From positions 1 to 64,000 of the forward strand of contig NZ_BMPY01000012.1 of NCBI RefSeq assembly GCF_014647835.1: a stretch of DNA of 64,000 nt. Direction: 5' to 3'. The number at the start of each line of letters is the position of its first letter. The first letter of the stretch is position 1. Made by a program: the position numbers and the translations under genes. This DNA comes from Microbispora rosea subsp. aerata (GTDB taxonomy: Bacteria; Actinomycetota; Actinomycetes; Streptosporangiales; Streptosporangiaceae). This document shows, one piece after another, positions 9,496 to 17,356 of the stretch. The notes under the pieces were generated by a model, which saw only the letters and a program-made list of their open reading frames with translations, did no database searches and was not told the origin of the DNA.

Positions 9496-9906
9496 TCACG
9501 GATGCAGCGGGAGCCCCTTGAGCGTCTTGTCCACGGCGTTCTTCGGGCCGTACACGGCCAGCCCGACGAGCGGCATCTCCTCGGCCGTGACGGCTCGTAC
9601 GGCGGCCCGGTTGTCCACGTCGTTGCCGGTCTTGAACATCTCCTCGATGTAGACGGCCACGGCGAGCCCCCGTTCGACGGCGCGGGCGCGCACGCGGGCC
9701 AGCCCGGCGGAGTCCGCGGCGTAGACGAGCACGGGCTGGCGGAACATCGGCAGGTAGGAGGTGCCGGAGCCGTCCTCGTACCGCTCCCCGATCACCTCGG
9801 GGACTCCCCCCGCGACCGCGCTCGCCAAGAACGCCGTGACGTTGAGCTTCTGCCACGCGGCCAGGTCTTCCCGGACCACGATGCCGATCTTGGTGTCGAA
9901 ACGCAT
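9496..9906 (-). CDS. DUF2000 family protein
   Basis: A 136-residue protein starting 'MRFDTKIGIVVREDLAAWQK'. It carries the DUF2000 hallmarks: 'LNVTAFLASAVAGG', 'SYLPMFRQPVLVYAA', 'IEEMFKTGNDVDNRAAVRAV' and the ending 'LVGLAVYGPKNAVDKTLKGLPLHP'. The fold is related to peptidyl-tRNA hydrolase 2-like proteins, but the cellular role is unknown. It is divergent from an AraC regulator (68 bp between starts), a pairing I recall from other actinomycetes, which suggests the regulator controls it. The frame continues upstream of 9906, but that part overlaps the promoter region and is not conserved-looking. Confidence 0.88.
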   Translation of the reverse strand: MRFDTKIGIVVREDLAAWQKLNVTAFLASAVAGGVPEVIGERYEDGSGTSYLPMFRQPVLVYAADSAGLARVRARAVERGLAVAVYIEEMFKTGNDVDNRAAVRAVTAEEMPLVGLAVYGPKNAVDKTLKGLPLHP

Positions 9907-9974
9907 GCGCCCAGCCTGCCGCCCCCGTGCCCGGGCGGTCTTGTACGCTCGTGCGCGCTCTCTTCGGACGCACA

Positions 9975-10811
9975 ATGGGAGGCGTGACACAGGACTGGTC
10001 TCGCTACTGGCGCTCTCCCGACCGGTCGCTTGAGGCGATGCACGCCCACTTCGCCCGGCATGTCTACCATCGGCACAGCCACGAGACGTACTCCTTCGGC
10101 GTCACCGAGGAGGGCAACCAGGCGTTCACCTGCCGCGGGGCCGCGCACACGAGCGTGACGGGCATGGTCATGGCGTTCAACCCGGACGACCCGCACGACG
10201 GGCACGCCGCCGACGCCCTCGGGTTCACCTACCGGATCATCCACATCGGGCCGGAGCTGGTCACCGGCGTGCTGGGTGACGTCGCCGGCCGGGAGACGGG
10301 AGCGCCCCTGTTTCCCCGGCCCGTCGTCCGCGACCCGGCGCTCGCGGCCGGGCTCAGGGCGCTGCACAAGGCCCTGCTCGGCGGCGCGGACGCCCTGCGG
10401 AGGGACGAGTTGCTGACCGCAGTCGTCTCCTCGATCGTCCGGCGGGCCGCCACCCGGCCGGTGCGGGCGCGGGAGGCCACCTCCGCGGACGCCCGGCGCA
10501 TCGCCGAGCGGGTGCGCGGCCTCCTTCGGGACGACCCGCTCGCCGAGGTCACCGCCGACGATCTCGCCGCCGTCACCGGTCACAGCAGGTTCGCCGTCTA
10601 CCGCGCGTTCCGTGCGGTGTACGGCATGCCGCCCAGCGACTATCAGCGCCTGCTCCGGTTGCGTACGGCCCGGCGGCTGATCGCGCAGGGCCGTACGCTG
10701 AGCGAGGCGGCGGCGGAGGCGGGATTCACCGACCAGAGCCACCTCACCCGCTGGTTCGTCCGCTGTTACGGCATAAGCCCGGGGCGCTACCGGGCGGCGG
10801 CAGCGGCCTGA
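9975..10811 (+). CDS. AraC-family transcriptional regulator
   Basis: A 278-residue regulator. The N-terminal cupin sensing domain ('HFARHVYHRHSHETYSFGVTEEG') is followed by two helix-turn-helix motifs at the C-terminus: 'VTADDLAAVTGHSRFAVYRAFRAVYGMPPSDYQRLLRLRTARRLIAQG' and 'LSEAAAEAGFTDQSHLTRWFVRCYGISPGRYR'. The start is ATG 9975 ('MGGVTQDWSRYW'). It is divergent from the DUF2000 gene and probably controls it. Its 3' end abuts the broken end of an F420/PPOX gene on the other strand. Confidence 0.92.
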   Translation: MGGVTQDWSRYWRSPDRSLEAMHAHFARHVYHRHSHETYSFGVTEEGNQAFTCRGAAHTSVTGMVMAFNPDDPHDGHAADALGFTYRIIHIGPELVTGVLGDVAGRETGAPLFPRPVVRDPALAAGLRALHKALLGGADALRRDELLTAVVSSIVRRAATRPVRAREATSADARRIAERVRGLLRDDPLAEVTADDLAAVTGHSRFAVYRAFRAVYGMPPSDYQRLLRLRTARRLIAQGRTLSEAAAEAGFTDQSHLTRWFVRCYGISPGRYRAAAAA

Positions 10812-10814
10812 CTC

Positions 10815-11069
10815 ACGCGGTCCGTCGAAGTCGTCCGACAGCACGACCACGCTCACACGCTGATCGCGGCGGGCGTTGCGGGTCTTGGCGCGTTCGGGGT
10901 AGGTCGACACGACGATGCGGCCCTCGGCGTTGACTCCGCAGGTCACCGGGGACGCCTGCGGCTCGCCGTCGCGTTTCCTCGTGATCAGGATCGCCTTGTG
11001 ACGACCACGGACGAAGTCGAGCAGCTGCTCGCGGGAGACGGTCTCGGCGGTGGCGATCCTGGGGCTCAT
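10815..11069 (-). pseudogene. PPOX-class F420-dependent oxidoreductase remnant
   Basis: The frame starting at 11069 reads 'MSPRIATAETVSREQLLDFVRGRHKAILITRKRDG', then 'PQASPVTCGVNAEGRIVVSTYPERAKTRNARRDQRVSVVVLSDDFDGP'. This is the first ~85 residues of an F420-binding split-barrel oxidoreductase of ~145 residues. Similarity ends at 'DFDGP' near 10822, a few bases from the AraC stop, and the frame then runs antisense through AraC. The missing half would complete the split barrel, so the gene is probably non-functional. Confidence 0.7.
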
Positions 11070-11203
11070 GCGGCCACTTCAACCACCGTGTGAGGGCTTT
11101 CGAGGAGCCGATCCGGTCGAGCCGAGGGCGCGGATCTCCCCGGGCGGGGTGAGGGCCTGGCGGCGCTTTACCCGCCGCCGACCCGGCTAGCACCCACTAC
11201 GTA

Positions 11204-11230
11204 CGTATCCCTCGGATAGGTATCGATACG
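11204..11230. promoter_or_regulatory. Nested inverted repeats upstream of the DUF5999/anti-sigma operon
   Basis: CGTATC (11204-11209) and GATACG (11225-11230) form a dyad. Within it TATCC-CTC-GGATA (11206-11218) and the palindrome TATCGATA (11221-11228) are nested. The cluster lies about 90 bp before the ATG of the DUF5999 gene and looks like an operator region. Only the symmetry is observed; the binding protein is unknown. Confidence 0.3.
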
Positions 11231-11315
11231 GGTGTTTTCCCCCTCCTCTCCCCTAGACACGACAAGGCAGGCTGGAAGCGTCAAAAAGAGTGCATGAGAG
11301 CCAGGGGGACCGATC

Positions 11316-11507
11316 ATGTGCCAGCACCACCCGCAGTGCCCGTCGGCGGACGCACCCGACCGTGACGCGGCCTGCCTGATCGCCTTCCACCCAGAGCAGG
11401 GATGGGGACTGCTGTGCAACGGCGTGGTGCTCTTCGACGACAGCGGCGAGCTCATGCCGGATGGTCGGAGCATCCCGGCTCGCGACCTCCTGGGGTGTGC
11501 GGCATGA
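11316..11507 (+). CDS. DUF5999 family small protein
   Basis: A 63-residue protein: 'MCQHHPQCPSADAPDRDAACLIAFHPEQGWGLLCNGVVLFDDSGELMPDGR...'. The N-terminal 'MCQHxPxCPSADAPDR' and 'HPEQGWGLLCNGVVLFDD' are hallmarks of DUF5999, widespread in filamentous actinomycetes and of unknown function. Cysteines at 2, 8 and 20 plus histidines at 4 and 5 could bind a metal. Its stop overlaps the start of the anti-sigma ATPase (ATGA), so the two are translationally coupled; I recall this pairing elsewhere. Confidence 0.9.
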   Translation: MCQHHPQCPSADAPDRDAACLIAFHPEQGWGLLCNGVVLFDDSGELMPDGRSIPARDLLGCAA

Positions 11508-12049
11508 GCCTTATCTACTGTCCCGTCCGGGACGAATCCCCGTCGCGGCAGGCAGGCAAGGCGCCTTCCACCCCGGCGCGCCGGCACGCCGTGGTCCGTC
11601 ACCGTTGGAAGACCCTGCGGCACCGGATCGGCGACCTCGCGATCCAGATCGTGGACGCTCCCGACATCGAGACGGCGTCCTGGCGGCTGCCCGCCGACGC
11701 CACCTCCGCCGGGCGGGCCCGCCGGCTTGTCCGCGAGCGCATGACCGCGTGGGACATGGAGGAGCTGTCCGACGTGACCGAGCTCCTGGTGAGCGAGCTG
11801 GTCACGAACGTGCTGTGCCACACCTGCTGCGGCGACCTCGTCGTACGGCTGTCGGCCGTGGAGGGGCTGCTGCGCTGCGAGGTGGAGGACTGCGACGGCG
11901 CGATGCCCGAGCTGAGCCGCCCGTCCGCGGGTGACGAGCACGGGCGCGGACTGCGCATGCTCGACTCGCTGGCCTGCTGCTGGGGCGCGGAGCGCACCCG
12001 GAGCGGCAAGATCATGTGGTTCGAGCTTCCGGCGTACGCCCTGCGCTGA
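11504..12049 (+). CDS. RsbW-like anti-sigma regulatory ATPase (HATPase_c_2)
   Basis: A 181-residue protein with an N-terminal extension of about 65 residues, then a GHKL ATPase domain: 'ATSAGRARRLVRERM', the N-box 'VTELLVSELVTNVLCHT', the G1-like 'VEDCDGAMPEL', and the G2 region 'DEHGRGLRMLDSLACCWGAERTRSGKIMWFEL'. Such proteins phosphorylate anti-anti-sigma factors or hold sigma factors in partner switching. The ATG overlaps the DUF5999 stop. The last 38 bp overlap the end of the convergent LuxR gene on the opposite strand. Confidence 0.9.
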   Translation: MSLIYCPVRDESPSRQAGKAPSTPARRHAVVRHRWKTLRHRIGDLAIQIVDAPDIETASWRLPADATSAGRARRLVRERMTAWDMEELSDVTELLVSELVTNVLCHTCCGDLVVRLSAVEGLLRCEVEDCDGAMPELSRPSAGDEHGRGLRMLDSLACCWGAERTRSGKIMWFELPAYALR

Positions 12050-14405
12050 CCTCACCCTGCGCGGCGTCCACGCCGCCGGAGCGCTCGCTCAGCCGCTCCT
12101 TGATCCAGGCGGCGACCTGGGCGCGTGACTTGAACCCGAGCTTGTCCAGGATGTGCTCGATGTGGCCTTCCGCGGTCCGTTGGGAGATCACCAGCCTGCC
12201 GGCGATGTCCTTGTTGCTCAGTCCCTCGGCGACAAGGTGCGCGATCTCCGTCTCCCGGCGGGTCAGCGGCGCGATCCGGCCCTCGTACGACGCCGGCCTT
12301 CGGGCGGCGGGCGTGCGCCGGTCGCACAGGGCGTACGCCAGCGCCTCTTCCCGCGTCAGCGCCGCGCCCCTGGCCACCTCGGCTTCAAAGGCGGCCTCGC
12401 CCAGCGCCTTTCGCGTAAGCTCCTCGCATTCGTTGTGACAGTTGCTCATATAACGGAAATCCGCCATCCGTGCGCCGACGGCCTGCCAGAAGGTCCGTAC
12501 GACGCCGAGCAGCCGGGCCGCCCGCTGATAGTCCCCCTCGGCGGCGGCACACCAGGCGTGGGCCTCAAGGTTCATCCCCATGCCGAGCTGGTCCCCCACC
12601 GTCGTGAGGTAGCGCAGGCTCTCGTTGTCGATCTCGCAGGCCGCGCGCATGTCCCCCCGGTTCCAGGCGTCGATCGCCAGCGCCAGCAGCGCGTACGCCC
12701 GGTGCCAGCCCTCGCCGTACAGGTCGCACAGGGCCACGCACTCCTCGGCGAGGTCGCGGGCGGCCGGGCGGCCGAGGAACGCGTTGGCCAGGGCGAGCCG
12801 GTTGAGCGCCAGCGCGAGCCCGATGGGGTTGCCGACGGCGCGATGGAAGGCCGCGGCCTCCTCGTACCGCCGTATGCCCATTTCCAGGTCGTCCCCGCAC
12901 ACGGCCGCCATCCCCGACAGGAACGCGATGTAGCCGAGCGTCACCCGCAGCCCGAGCCGCTCGGCGATCTGGGTGGCCTCCTTCAGCCGCGCGAGCGCGG
13001 TGGCGCGGTCGTCCCTGAGCAGGGCGATCCAGGCGCCCGCCCACAGCGCGTGGGCGCGCTCCTCGCCGGGTTCGGTCGATATGGACAGGCCGCGGTCGAA
13101 CCAGCCGGCTCCCTCCGACAGGTGATAGCCGCTCCAGTGGTAGAGCAGCTCCGCGGTCATCGCCAGGCCGGTCTCGGCCTCTCCCGGCTCGCGCAGCGAC
13201 CAGTCCAGGGCCTTGCGGAGGTTGGCGTGCTCGCGCTTCAGGCGTTCCACCCACGACTTCTGGGCGGAGCTGAACAGCTCCGCCCAGGCCCGTGAGGTGA
13301 TCTTCCGGTAGTAGTCGCGGTGCCGCCGGTGCAGTTTCGCCTCGTCCCCGGACGCGGCCAGCAGCTCACGGCCGAACTGCCGCACCGTGTCGAGCAGCCA
13401 GTAGCGGACCACCCCGTCGCACTCCCGGCGGAGCAGGACCGACTTGTCGACCAGCCCCGCGATGAGTTCGAGCACGTCCTCGCGGTCGATGCCGTCGCCC
13501 GCGCACATGTGCTCGGCCGCCTCCAGGTCCAGGCCCCCTGTGAAGACCGAGACCCGCTGCCACAGCAGCCGCTCCCGCTCCGTGCACAGGTCGTAGCTCC
13601 ACTCGAACAACGCCCGCAGCGTACGCTGCCGGGGCAGCGCGGCCCGCGATCCCTTGGTGAGCAGCCGGAACCGGTCGCCCAGCCGCTCCAGCACCTGGTT
13701 GACCGACAGGGCGCGCAGCCGTACGGCGGCCAGCTCGATCGCCAGGGGCAGGCCGTCGAGCCGGCGGCAGATCTCGGCCACCGCCTCCTCGTTCTCCTCG
13801 GTCAACTCGAAGCCTGGGACGACCGACGCGGCCCGCTCGGCGAACAGCCGGACCGCGTCCGACTCGGCGAGCGGCACTCCCGTGCCCGGTGCGGGCATCG
13901 GCAGCGGCGCCAGCTCGACGATCTGCTCGCCGGCGATGCCGAGCGGCTGCCTGCTCGTCGTCAGGACCCGGAGATCGGGAAGCGCGCGGACCAGCGTGTC
14001 CACGAGCACCGCGCACTCCGCGCGGACGTGCTCGCAGTTGTCGAGCACGATCAAGGTCTGCCGGTCGCGCAGGTGCTCGATCAGCGTGTCGAGCAGCGGC
14101 CGGGTCGAGTGCTCGTTGACCCGCAGCGCCCCGGCGACGGCCTGCACGAGCAGGGCGGGATCTTCGAGCGCGGCCAGCTCGACCAGCCGTACGCCGCCGG
14201 GGAAGCTCCGGCGCATCTCCTCGGCCGCCCGCAGCGCGAGGCGGGTCTTGCCCACCCCGCCCACGCCGATCACCGTGATCACGTGCGAGGTCCCCAGGAG
14301 GCGTTTGAGCTCGGCCAGCTCGCGCCGGCGCCCCACGAAGCTGGTCACCTCCGCGGGCAGACCGGCCGGTTCCTCCCCGGCGACTCTCGTTCGTATAGCG
14401 GTCAT
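12012..14405 (-). CDS. LAL-type regulator: NB-ARC-like ATPase with TPR region and LuxR helix-turn-helix
   Basis: A 797-residue regulator. 'LPAEVTSFVGRRRELAEL' leads into a P-loop 'GVGGVGKTRLA' (residues 47-57), Walker B 'QTLIVLDNCEH' and 'LPLAIELAAVRL', an NB-ARC/AAA ATPase of the AfsR/LAL type. The middle is helical TPR-like repeats. The C-terminus is a LuxR domain ('LTRRETEIAHLVAEGLSNKDIAGRLVISQRTAEGHI...'). Proteins of this type bind ATP and an inducer and often control secondary metabolism. It lies 1.3 kb upstream of the oxidative operon at 15712, but on the opposite strand. ATG 14405 is preferred over a GTG at 14441. The tail overlaps the anti-sigma gene by 38 bp. Confidence 0.92.
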   Translation of the reverse strand: MTAIRTRVAGEEPAGLPAEVTSFVGRRRELAELKRLLGTSHVITVIGVGGVGKTRLALRAAEEMRRSFPGGVRLVELAALEDPALLVQAVAGALRVNEHSTRPLLDTLIEHLRDRQTLIVLDNCEHVRAECAVLVDTLVRALPDLRVLTTSRQPLGIAGEQIVELAPLPMPAPGTGVPLAESDAVRLFAERAASVVPGFELTEENEEAVAEICRRLDGLPLAIELAAVRLRALSVNQVLERLGDRFRLLTKGSRAALPRQRTLRALFEWSYDLCTERERLLWQRVSVFTGGLDLEAAEHMCAGDGIDREDVLELIAGLVDKSVLLRRECDGVVRYWLLDTVRQFGRELLAASGDEAKLHRRHRDYYRKITSRAWAELFSSAQKSWVERLKREHANLRKALDWSLREPGEAETGLAMTAELLYHWSGYHLSEGAGWFDRGLSISTEPGEERAHALWAGAWIALLRDDRATALARLKEATQIAERLGLRVTLGYIAFLSGMAAVCGDDLEMGIRRYEEAAAFHRAVGNPIGLALALNRLALANAFLGRPAARDLAEECVALCDLYGEGWHRAYALLALAIDAWNRGDMRAACEIDNESLRYLTTVGDQLGMGMNLEAHAWCAAAEGDYQRAARLLGVVRTFWQAVGARMADFRYMSNCHNECEELTRKALGEAAFEAEVARGAALTREEALAYALCDRRTPAARRPASYEGRIAPLTRRETEIAHLVAEGLSNKDIAGRLVISQRTAEGHIEHILDKLGFKSRAQVAAWIKERLSERSGGVDAAQGEVSAGRTPEARTT

Positions 14406-14478
14406 GACACCCACGCCGCCCCCGTCGTTCCGGTATGCCACGCCGCCGTGGCACTACCAGCGTAAACGTCCCCCGGTG

Positions 14479-14497
14479 CCGCCGCGGGGTGCGGCGG
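14479..14497. terminator. GC hairpin downstream of the coiled-coil gene
   Basis: CCGCCGC (14479-14485) pairs with GCGGCGG (14491-14497) around GGGGT. It lies directly after the stop of the minus-strand gene at 14500. There is no T-run; a probable actinomycete-type terminator. Confidence 0.4.
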
Positions 14498-14499
14498 GG

Positions 14500-14727
14500 T
14501 CAGGCCCGCTCCATCCGCCGCAGGATCTGCTCGCGCCTGACCTGCAGGTCGTCGATCAGCGCCTCCTGCTGCTCGACGTTGGTGAGCAGGACGGCCTTCT
14601 CCGCCGGGTCCGTCGGCGCGTCCCAGCTCTGCCCGATCTCCTCGCGCATCTGCCTGGTCTCCTCGCGCAGGCGCTCGATCTGGGCGTCCACCTCCTTGAG
14701 CTGCTTTTCGAGCTCCGACTCGTCCAT
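14500..14727 (-). CDS. Small coiled-coil protein of unknown function
   Basis: A 75-residue, highly charged protein that is almost entirely helical: 'MDESELEKQLKEVDAQIERLREETRQMREEIGQSW...' followed by 'DDLQVRREQILRRMERA'. Two coiled-coil helices are separated by a short 'DAPTDPAEK' hinge, so a helical hairpin or dimer is likely. There are no cysteines, signal peptide or membrane segment. It lies 60 bp downstream of a NUDIX gene on the same strand and may be co-transcribed. I cannot assign a family. Confidence 0.75.
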   Translation of the reverse strand: MDESELEKQLKEVDAQIERLREETRQMREEIGQSWDAPTDPAEKAVLLTNVEQQEALIDDLQVRREQILRRMERA

Positions 14728-14787
14728 GCCTCACCGTCCCCGTTCGGTCAGCGCGTACGTCCACCCCCATTCCACGGGGACGGGAAA

Positions 14788-15267
14788 CTATTCGGCGACG
14801 GAGGCCGGGAGGTAGACGGTCTCCCCGGTCCGGCGGGCCCGCTGGGCGGCCGTCAGCCGGGCCACCAGGTAGGCCGGCATGAGCGAGGCGGCCTCCTCCG
14901 CGGTGAAGAACCCGTAGTCGTCCAGCTCCTCCTCCTGCAGGACGACCTTGACATCCGTGCCGTCCTCCACCATGCCGCAGTCGAAGAGGAAGTGGACCAG
15001 GGGGATCGGCCGGTCGTCCCGCGGCGGCACCCACTGGACCACGAGCAGGCGGCCCACCGGGCGGGTGATGCCCAGCTCCTCGGCGAGCTCCCGGCCGCAG
15101 GCCGCCTCGGGCGACTCGCCCTCGTCGATGTGCCCGCCCGGCCAGCCCCAGTGGTCGCGGTAGCCCGGTTTCACGAGCAGGACCCGGCCCGAGGAATCGG
15201 TGAGGAATCCGGCCGCGGCGGCGGCCACCTTGAACAGCCCCGCGTAGAAGGCGTCCGCGGGGATCAA
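14788..15267 (-). CDS. NUDIX hydrolase
   Basis: A 159-residue NUDIX-fold protein. The Nudix box is complete: 'GGHIDEGESPEAACGRELAEELGI' matches Gx5Ex7REUxEExGU, giving the Mg-binding glutamates for hydrolysis of a nucleoside diphosphate linked to another group. The upstream 'VLLVKPGYRDHWGWPGG' is typical of actinomycete NUDIX proteins of unknown substrate. The start appears to be a TTG at 15267 with CGGAG five bases before it; the nearby ATG is out of frame and hits a stop at once. A coiled-coil gene follows. Confidence 0.88.
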   Translation of the reverse strand: MIPADAFYAGLFKVAAAAAGFLTDSSGRVLLVKPGYRDHWGWPGGHIDEGESPEAACGRELAEELGITRPVGRLLVVQWVPPRDDRPIPLVHFLFDCGMVEDGTDVKVVLQEEELDDYGFFTAEEAASLMPAYLVARLTAAQRARRTGETVYLPASVAE

Positions 15268-15711
15268 CGCGGCTCCGATCTCATGCCCCGAGCCTAGTGG
15301 GGGGAAGCTCCGTAGATCACGGCGACGGTCGCGGAAACGCCGGCGACACCCGCGGGGCCCGGGTCGTCAGCTCGTTCGATGAACCATCCGCCGAAGGCGT
15401 GCCCCGGGGGATGGCCGGCGCCTCCGGCCCGCCATCCAGCGACATATCCATGCGGACGAGCCCGCGACTGACGTGATGCATGTGGCAGCCTCGCTCACGC
15501 AAAGCTGTGTCCCGGCTGCGTGTAGCAGAGGCGACACCGGGGGCTTATGTCACTCAGGTAGCAGAAGGGGCATGGGCATGGGGTGGTTCTGATCCGCTTC
15601 TGATCTGTGGCGTCTAGCGTCGCGACAGCCGGTGGGAGACCGGCGCCCGCGCCGCGGCCGGTCGTGCTCGTCGTCGCGGGCGGGTGCCTCGCGACACGAA
15701 GGAGCCGGACG
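15268..15711. other. Gene-free promoter region of the oxidative operon
   Basis: About 440 bp between the divergent NUDIX gene and the AMP-ligase. Open frames here have no ribosome sites or recognisable products. TTCTGATC occurs twice around 15582-15606, shortly before the operon, and might be part of a control site. No hairpin terminator or RNA gene is evident. Confidence 0.45.
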
Positions 15712-17292
15712 ATGCTCAATCCTGTCACCCGTGCCACGGACCGCGAACGCGTCGACCACTACGAGCCCGGGCATGCCGACACGTTCCCGGGCCTGCTGAT
15801 CGAGGCGCTGAGCGCCTCACCCGGCACGGCGGCGTTCGAACAGGGCTCCAGGATCGTCTCCCGGGGCGAGGTGCTCGAGCTGATCGGCCGGATGGCGAGC
15901 GCCATGCGGGATGCGGGGCTCGGCCCGGGTGACGGCGTCGCCGTCCGCACCGGCCTGTCACCGGAGGCGTTCGCCGCCCAGATGGCCGCCCATGTGCTGG
16001 GCTGCCGGGTGGTGAGCGTGAAGCCCGGTTATACGGCCCGCCAGCTCGCCGACGTGCTCGGCGTGGGGGTCGCCGCCGTGATCCTCGACCCCTCGACGGC
16101 GACGCCGGAGCTGCTCCACGCCGCCGGGTCCGCTCTGGTGCTGTCGCTGGGGCCCGTCCCCGGCGTGCCCGGGGTGGCCGACCTGCTGGCCCATCCCGGC
16201 GACGGCCGCCTGCCCGCCGTGACGGCGCGCCCGGACGACGTGGCCCTGCTGACCTTCACCAGCGGCAGCACGGGCAGGCCGAAGGGCTGCGTGCTCACCT
16301 ACCGGGCGTTCGCCGCGCAATGGTCCTGCTATCGCGGCTGGGCGTCGATCGCCCCCGGCTTCGCCGAGTCGTTCGAGCGCTATCTGCTGTTCGGCACGCT
16401 GTCCAGCCTGGTGGTGGTGAACTTCCTCGCGCCGTGCCTGCTGTCCGGCGGCACCGCGGTGATCCCGGAGGATGACGGCCGTCCCCTGTTCCCGTACGCG
16501 ATCGAGCGGCACCGGATCACCGGCGCGATCGTGACCGTGCCCCGGCTGTGCCAGATGCTCGACCTGCTCCGCGAGGAAAGGGTCGACGTCGGCAGCCTGC
16601 GCGGGTTGACGGTCTCCGGGTCGCCGCTCAGCCCGCATCGGCTGCTTGAGGCGCTCGACCGGTTCGGTCCCGTCGTCTACGGCGCGTACGGCGCGACCGA
16701 GGCCGGGATCATCTCCCTGCTCACGCCCGAGGAGGGCCGCGGCGCGCCCGCCTCGGTCGGGCGCCCGCATCCGAGCGTCGAGATCAGCGTGCGCGACGAG
16801 GAGGGCCGCCCGGTCGCCGCCGGACACACCGGGGAGATCTACGTGCGCAGCCCCTTCCTGATGGCGGGCTACTGGAACCAGCCGGAGGAGACCCGCGAGG
16901 TGCTGCGGGACGGCTGGCTGCGCGCCCGCGACCTCGGCCACCTGGACGATGACGGCCTGCTGTACCTGGCCGGCCGGACCAGGGACGTGATCATGGTCAA
17001 CGCGATCGTCGTCTACGCCGGGCCCATCGAGAAGGCGCTGGCAAGCCACCCCGACGTGGCCGAGGCGTACGTCACGGGCGCGCCGGACGAACGGACGGGG
17101 GAGGCCGTCCACGCCTTCGTCGTCCCCGCACCGGGCCGCACTCCGGACCCCGCCGCCCTGGCCGAGCTGGTGCGGGCCGAGCTCGGCGCCGACAGCGTGC
17201 CTCAGACGATCACGACGGTGTCCTCCGTACCGGCCGCACCGAGCGGCAAACCGGACAAGCGTGCCCTGCTGGAGAAACACCTGTCTCTCTGA
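15712..17292 (+). CDS. Class I adenylate-forming enzyme (acyl/aryl-CoA ligase-like)
   Basis: A 526-residue AMP-binding enzyme. The A3 P-loop is 'TFTSGSTGRPKG' (181-192), A5 'YGAYGATEAG', A7/A8 'LRARDLGHLDDDGLLYLAGRTRDVI' and the A10 lysine motif 'PSGKPDKRALL'. It activates a carboxylic acid as an adenylate, then transfers it to CoA or another thiol; the substrate cannot be read from sequence. No carrier-protein gene is nearby. The start is ATG 15712 after GAAGGAG; an open extension to 15607 lacks a ribosome site. It opens an operon with a FOXRED2-like flavoprotein (64 bp gap), an alpha-hydroxy-acid oxidase and a P450, so it probably activates the precursor or product of an oxidative small-molecule pathway. 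Confidence 0.92.
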   Translation: MLNPVTRATDRERVDHYEPGHADTFPGLLIEALSASPGTAAFEQGSRIVSRGEVLELIGRMASAMRDAGLGPGDGVAVRTGLSPEAFAAQMAAHVLGCRVVSVKPGYTARQLADVLGVGVAAVILDPSTATPELLHAAGSALVLSLGPVPGVPGVADLLAHPGDGRLPAVTARPDDVALLTFTSGSTGRPKGCVLTYRAFAAQWSCYRGWASIAPGFAESFERYLLFGTLSSLVVVNFLAPCLLSGGTAVIPEDDGRPLFPYAIERHRITGAIVTVPRLCQMLDLLREERVDVGSLRGLTVSGSPLSPHRLLEALDRFGPVVYGAYGATEAGIISLLTPEEGRGAPASVGRPHPSVEISVRDEEGRPVAAGHTGEIYVRSPFLMAGYWNQPEETREVLRDGWLRARDLGHLDDDGLLYLAGRTRDVIMVNAIVVYAGPIEKALASHPDVAEAYVTGAPDERTGEAVHAFVVPAPGRTPDPAALAELVRAELGADSVPQTITTVSSVPAAPSGKPDKRALLEKHLSL

Positions 17293-17356
17293 TCTGTCTC
17301 TGAGAATCGCCCGCCAACACTGGTGAACGTTCAACCTTCGCAGTGAGGGAGGCGTT

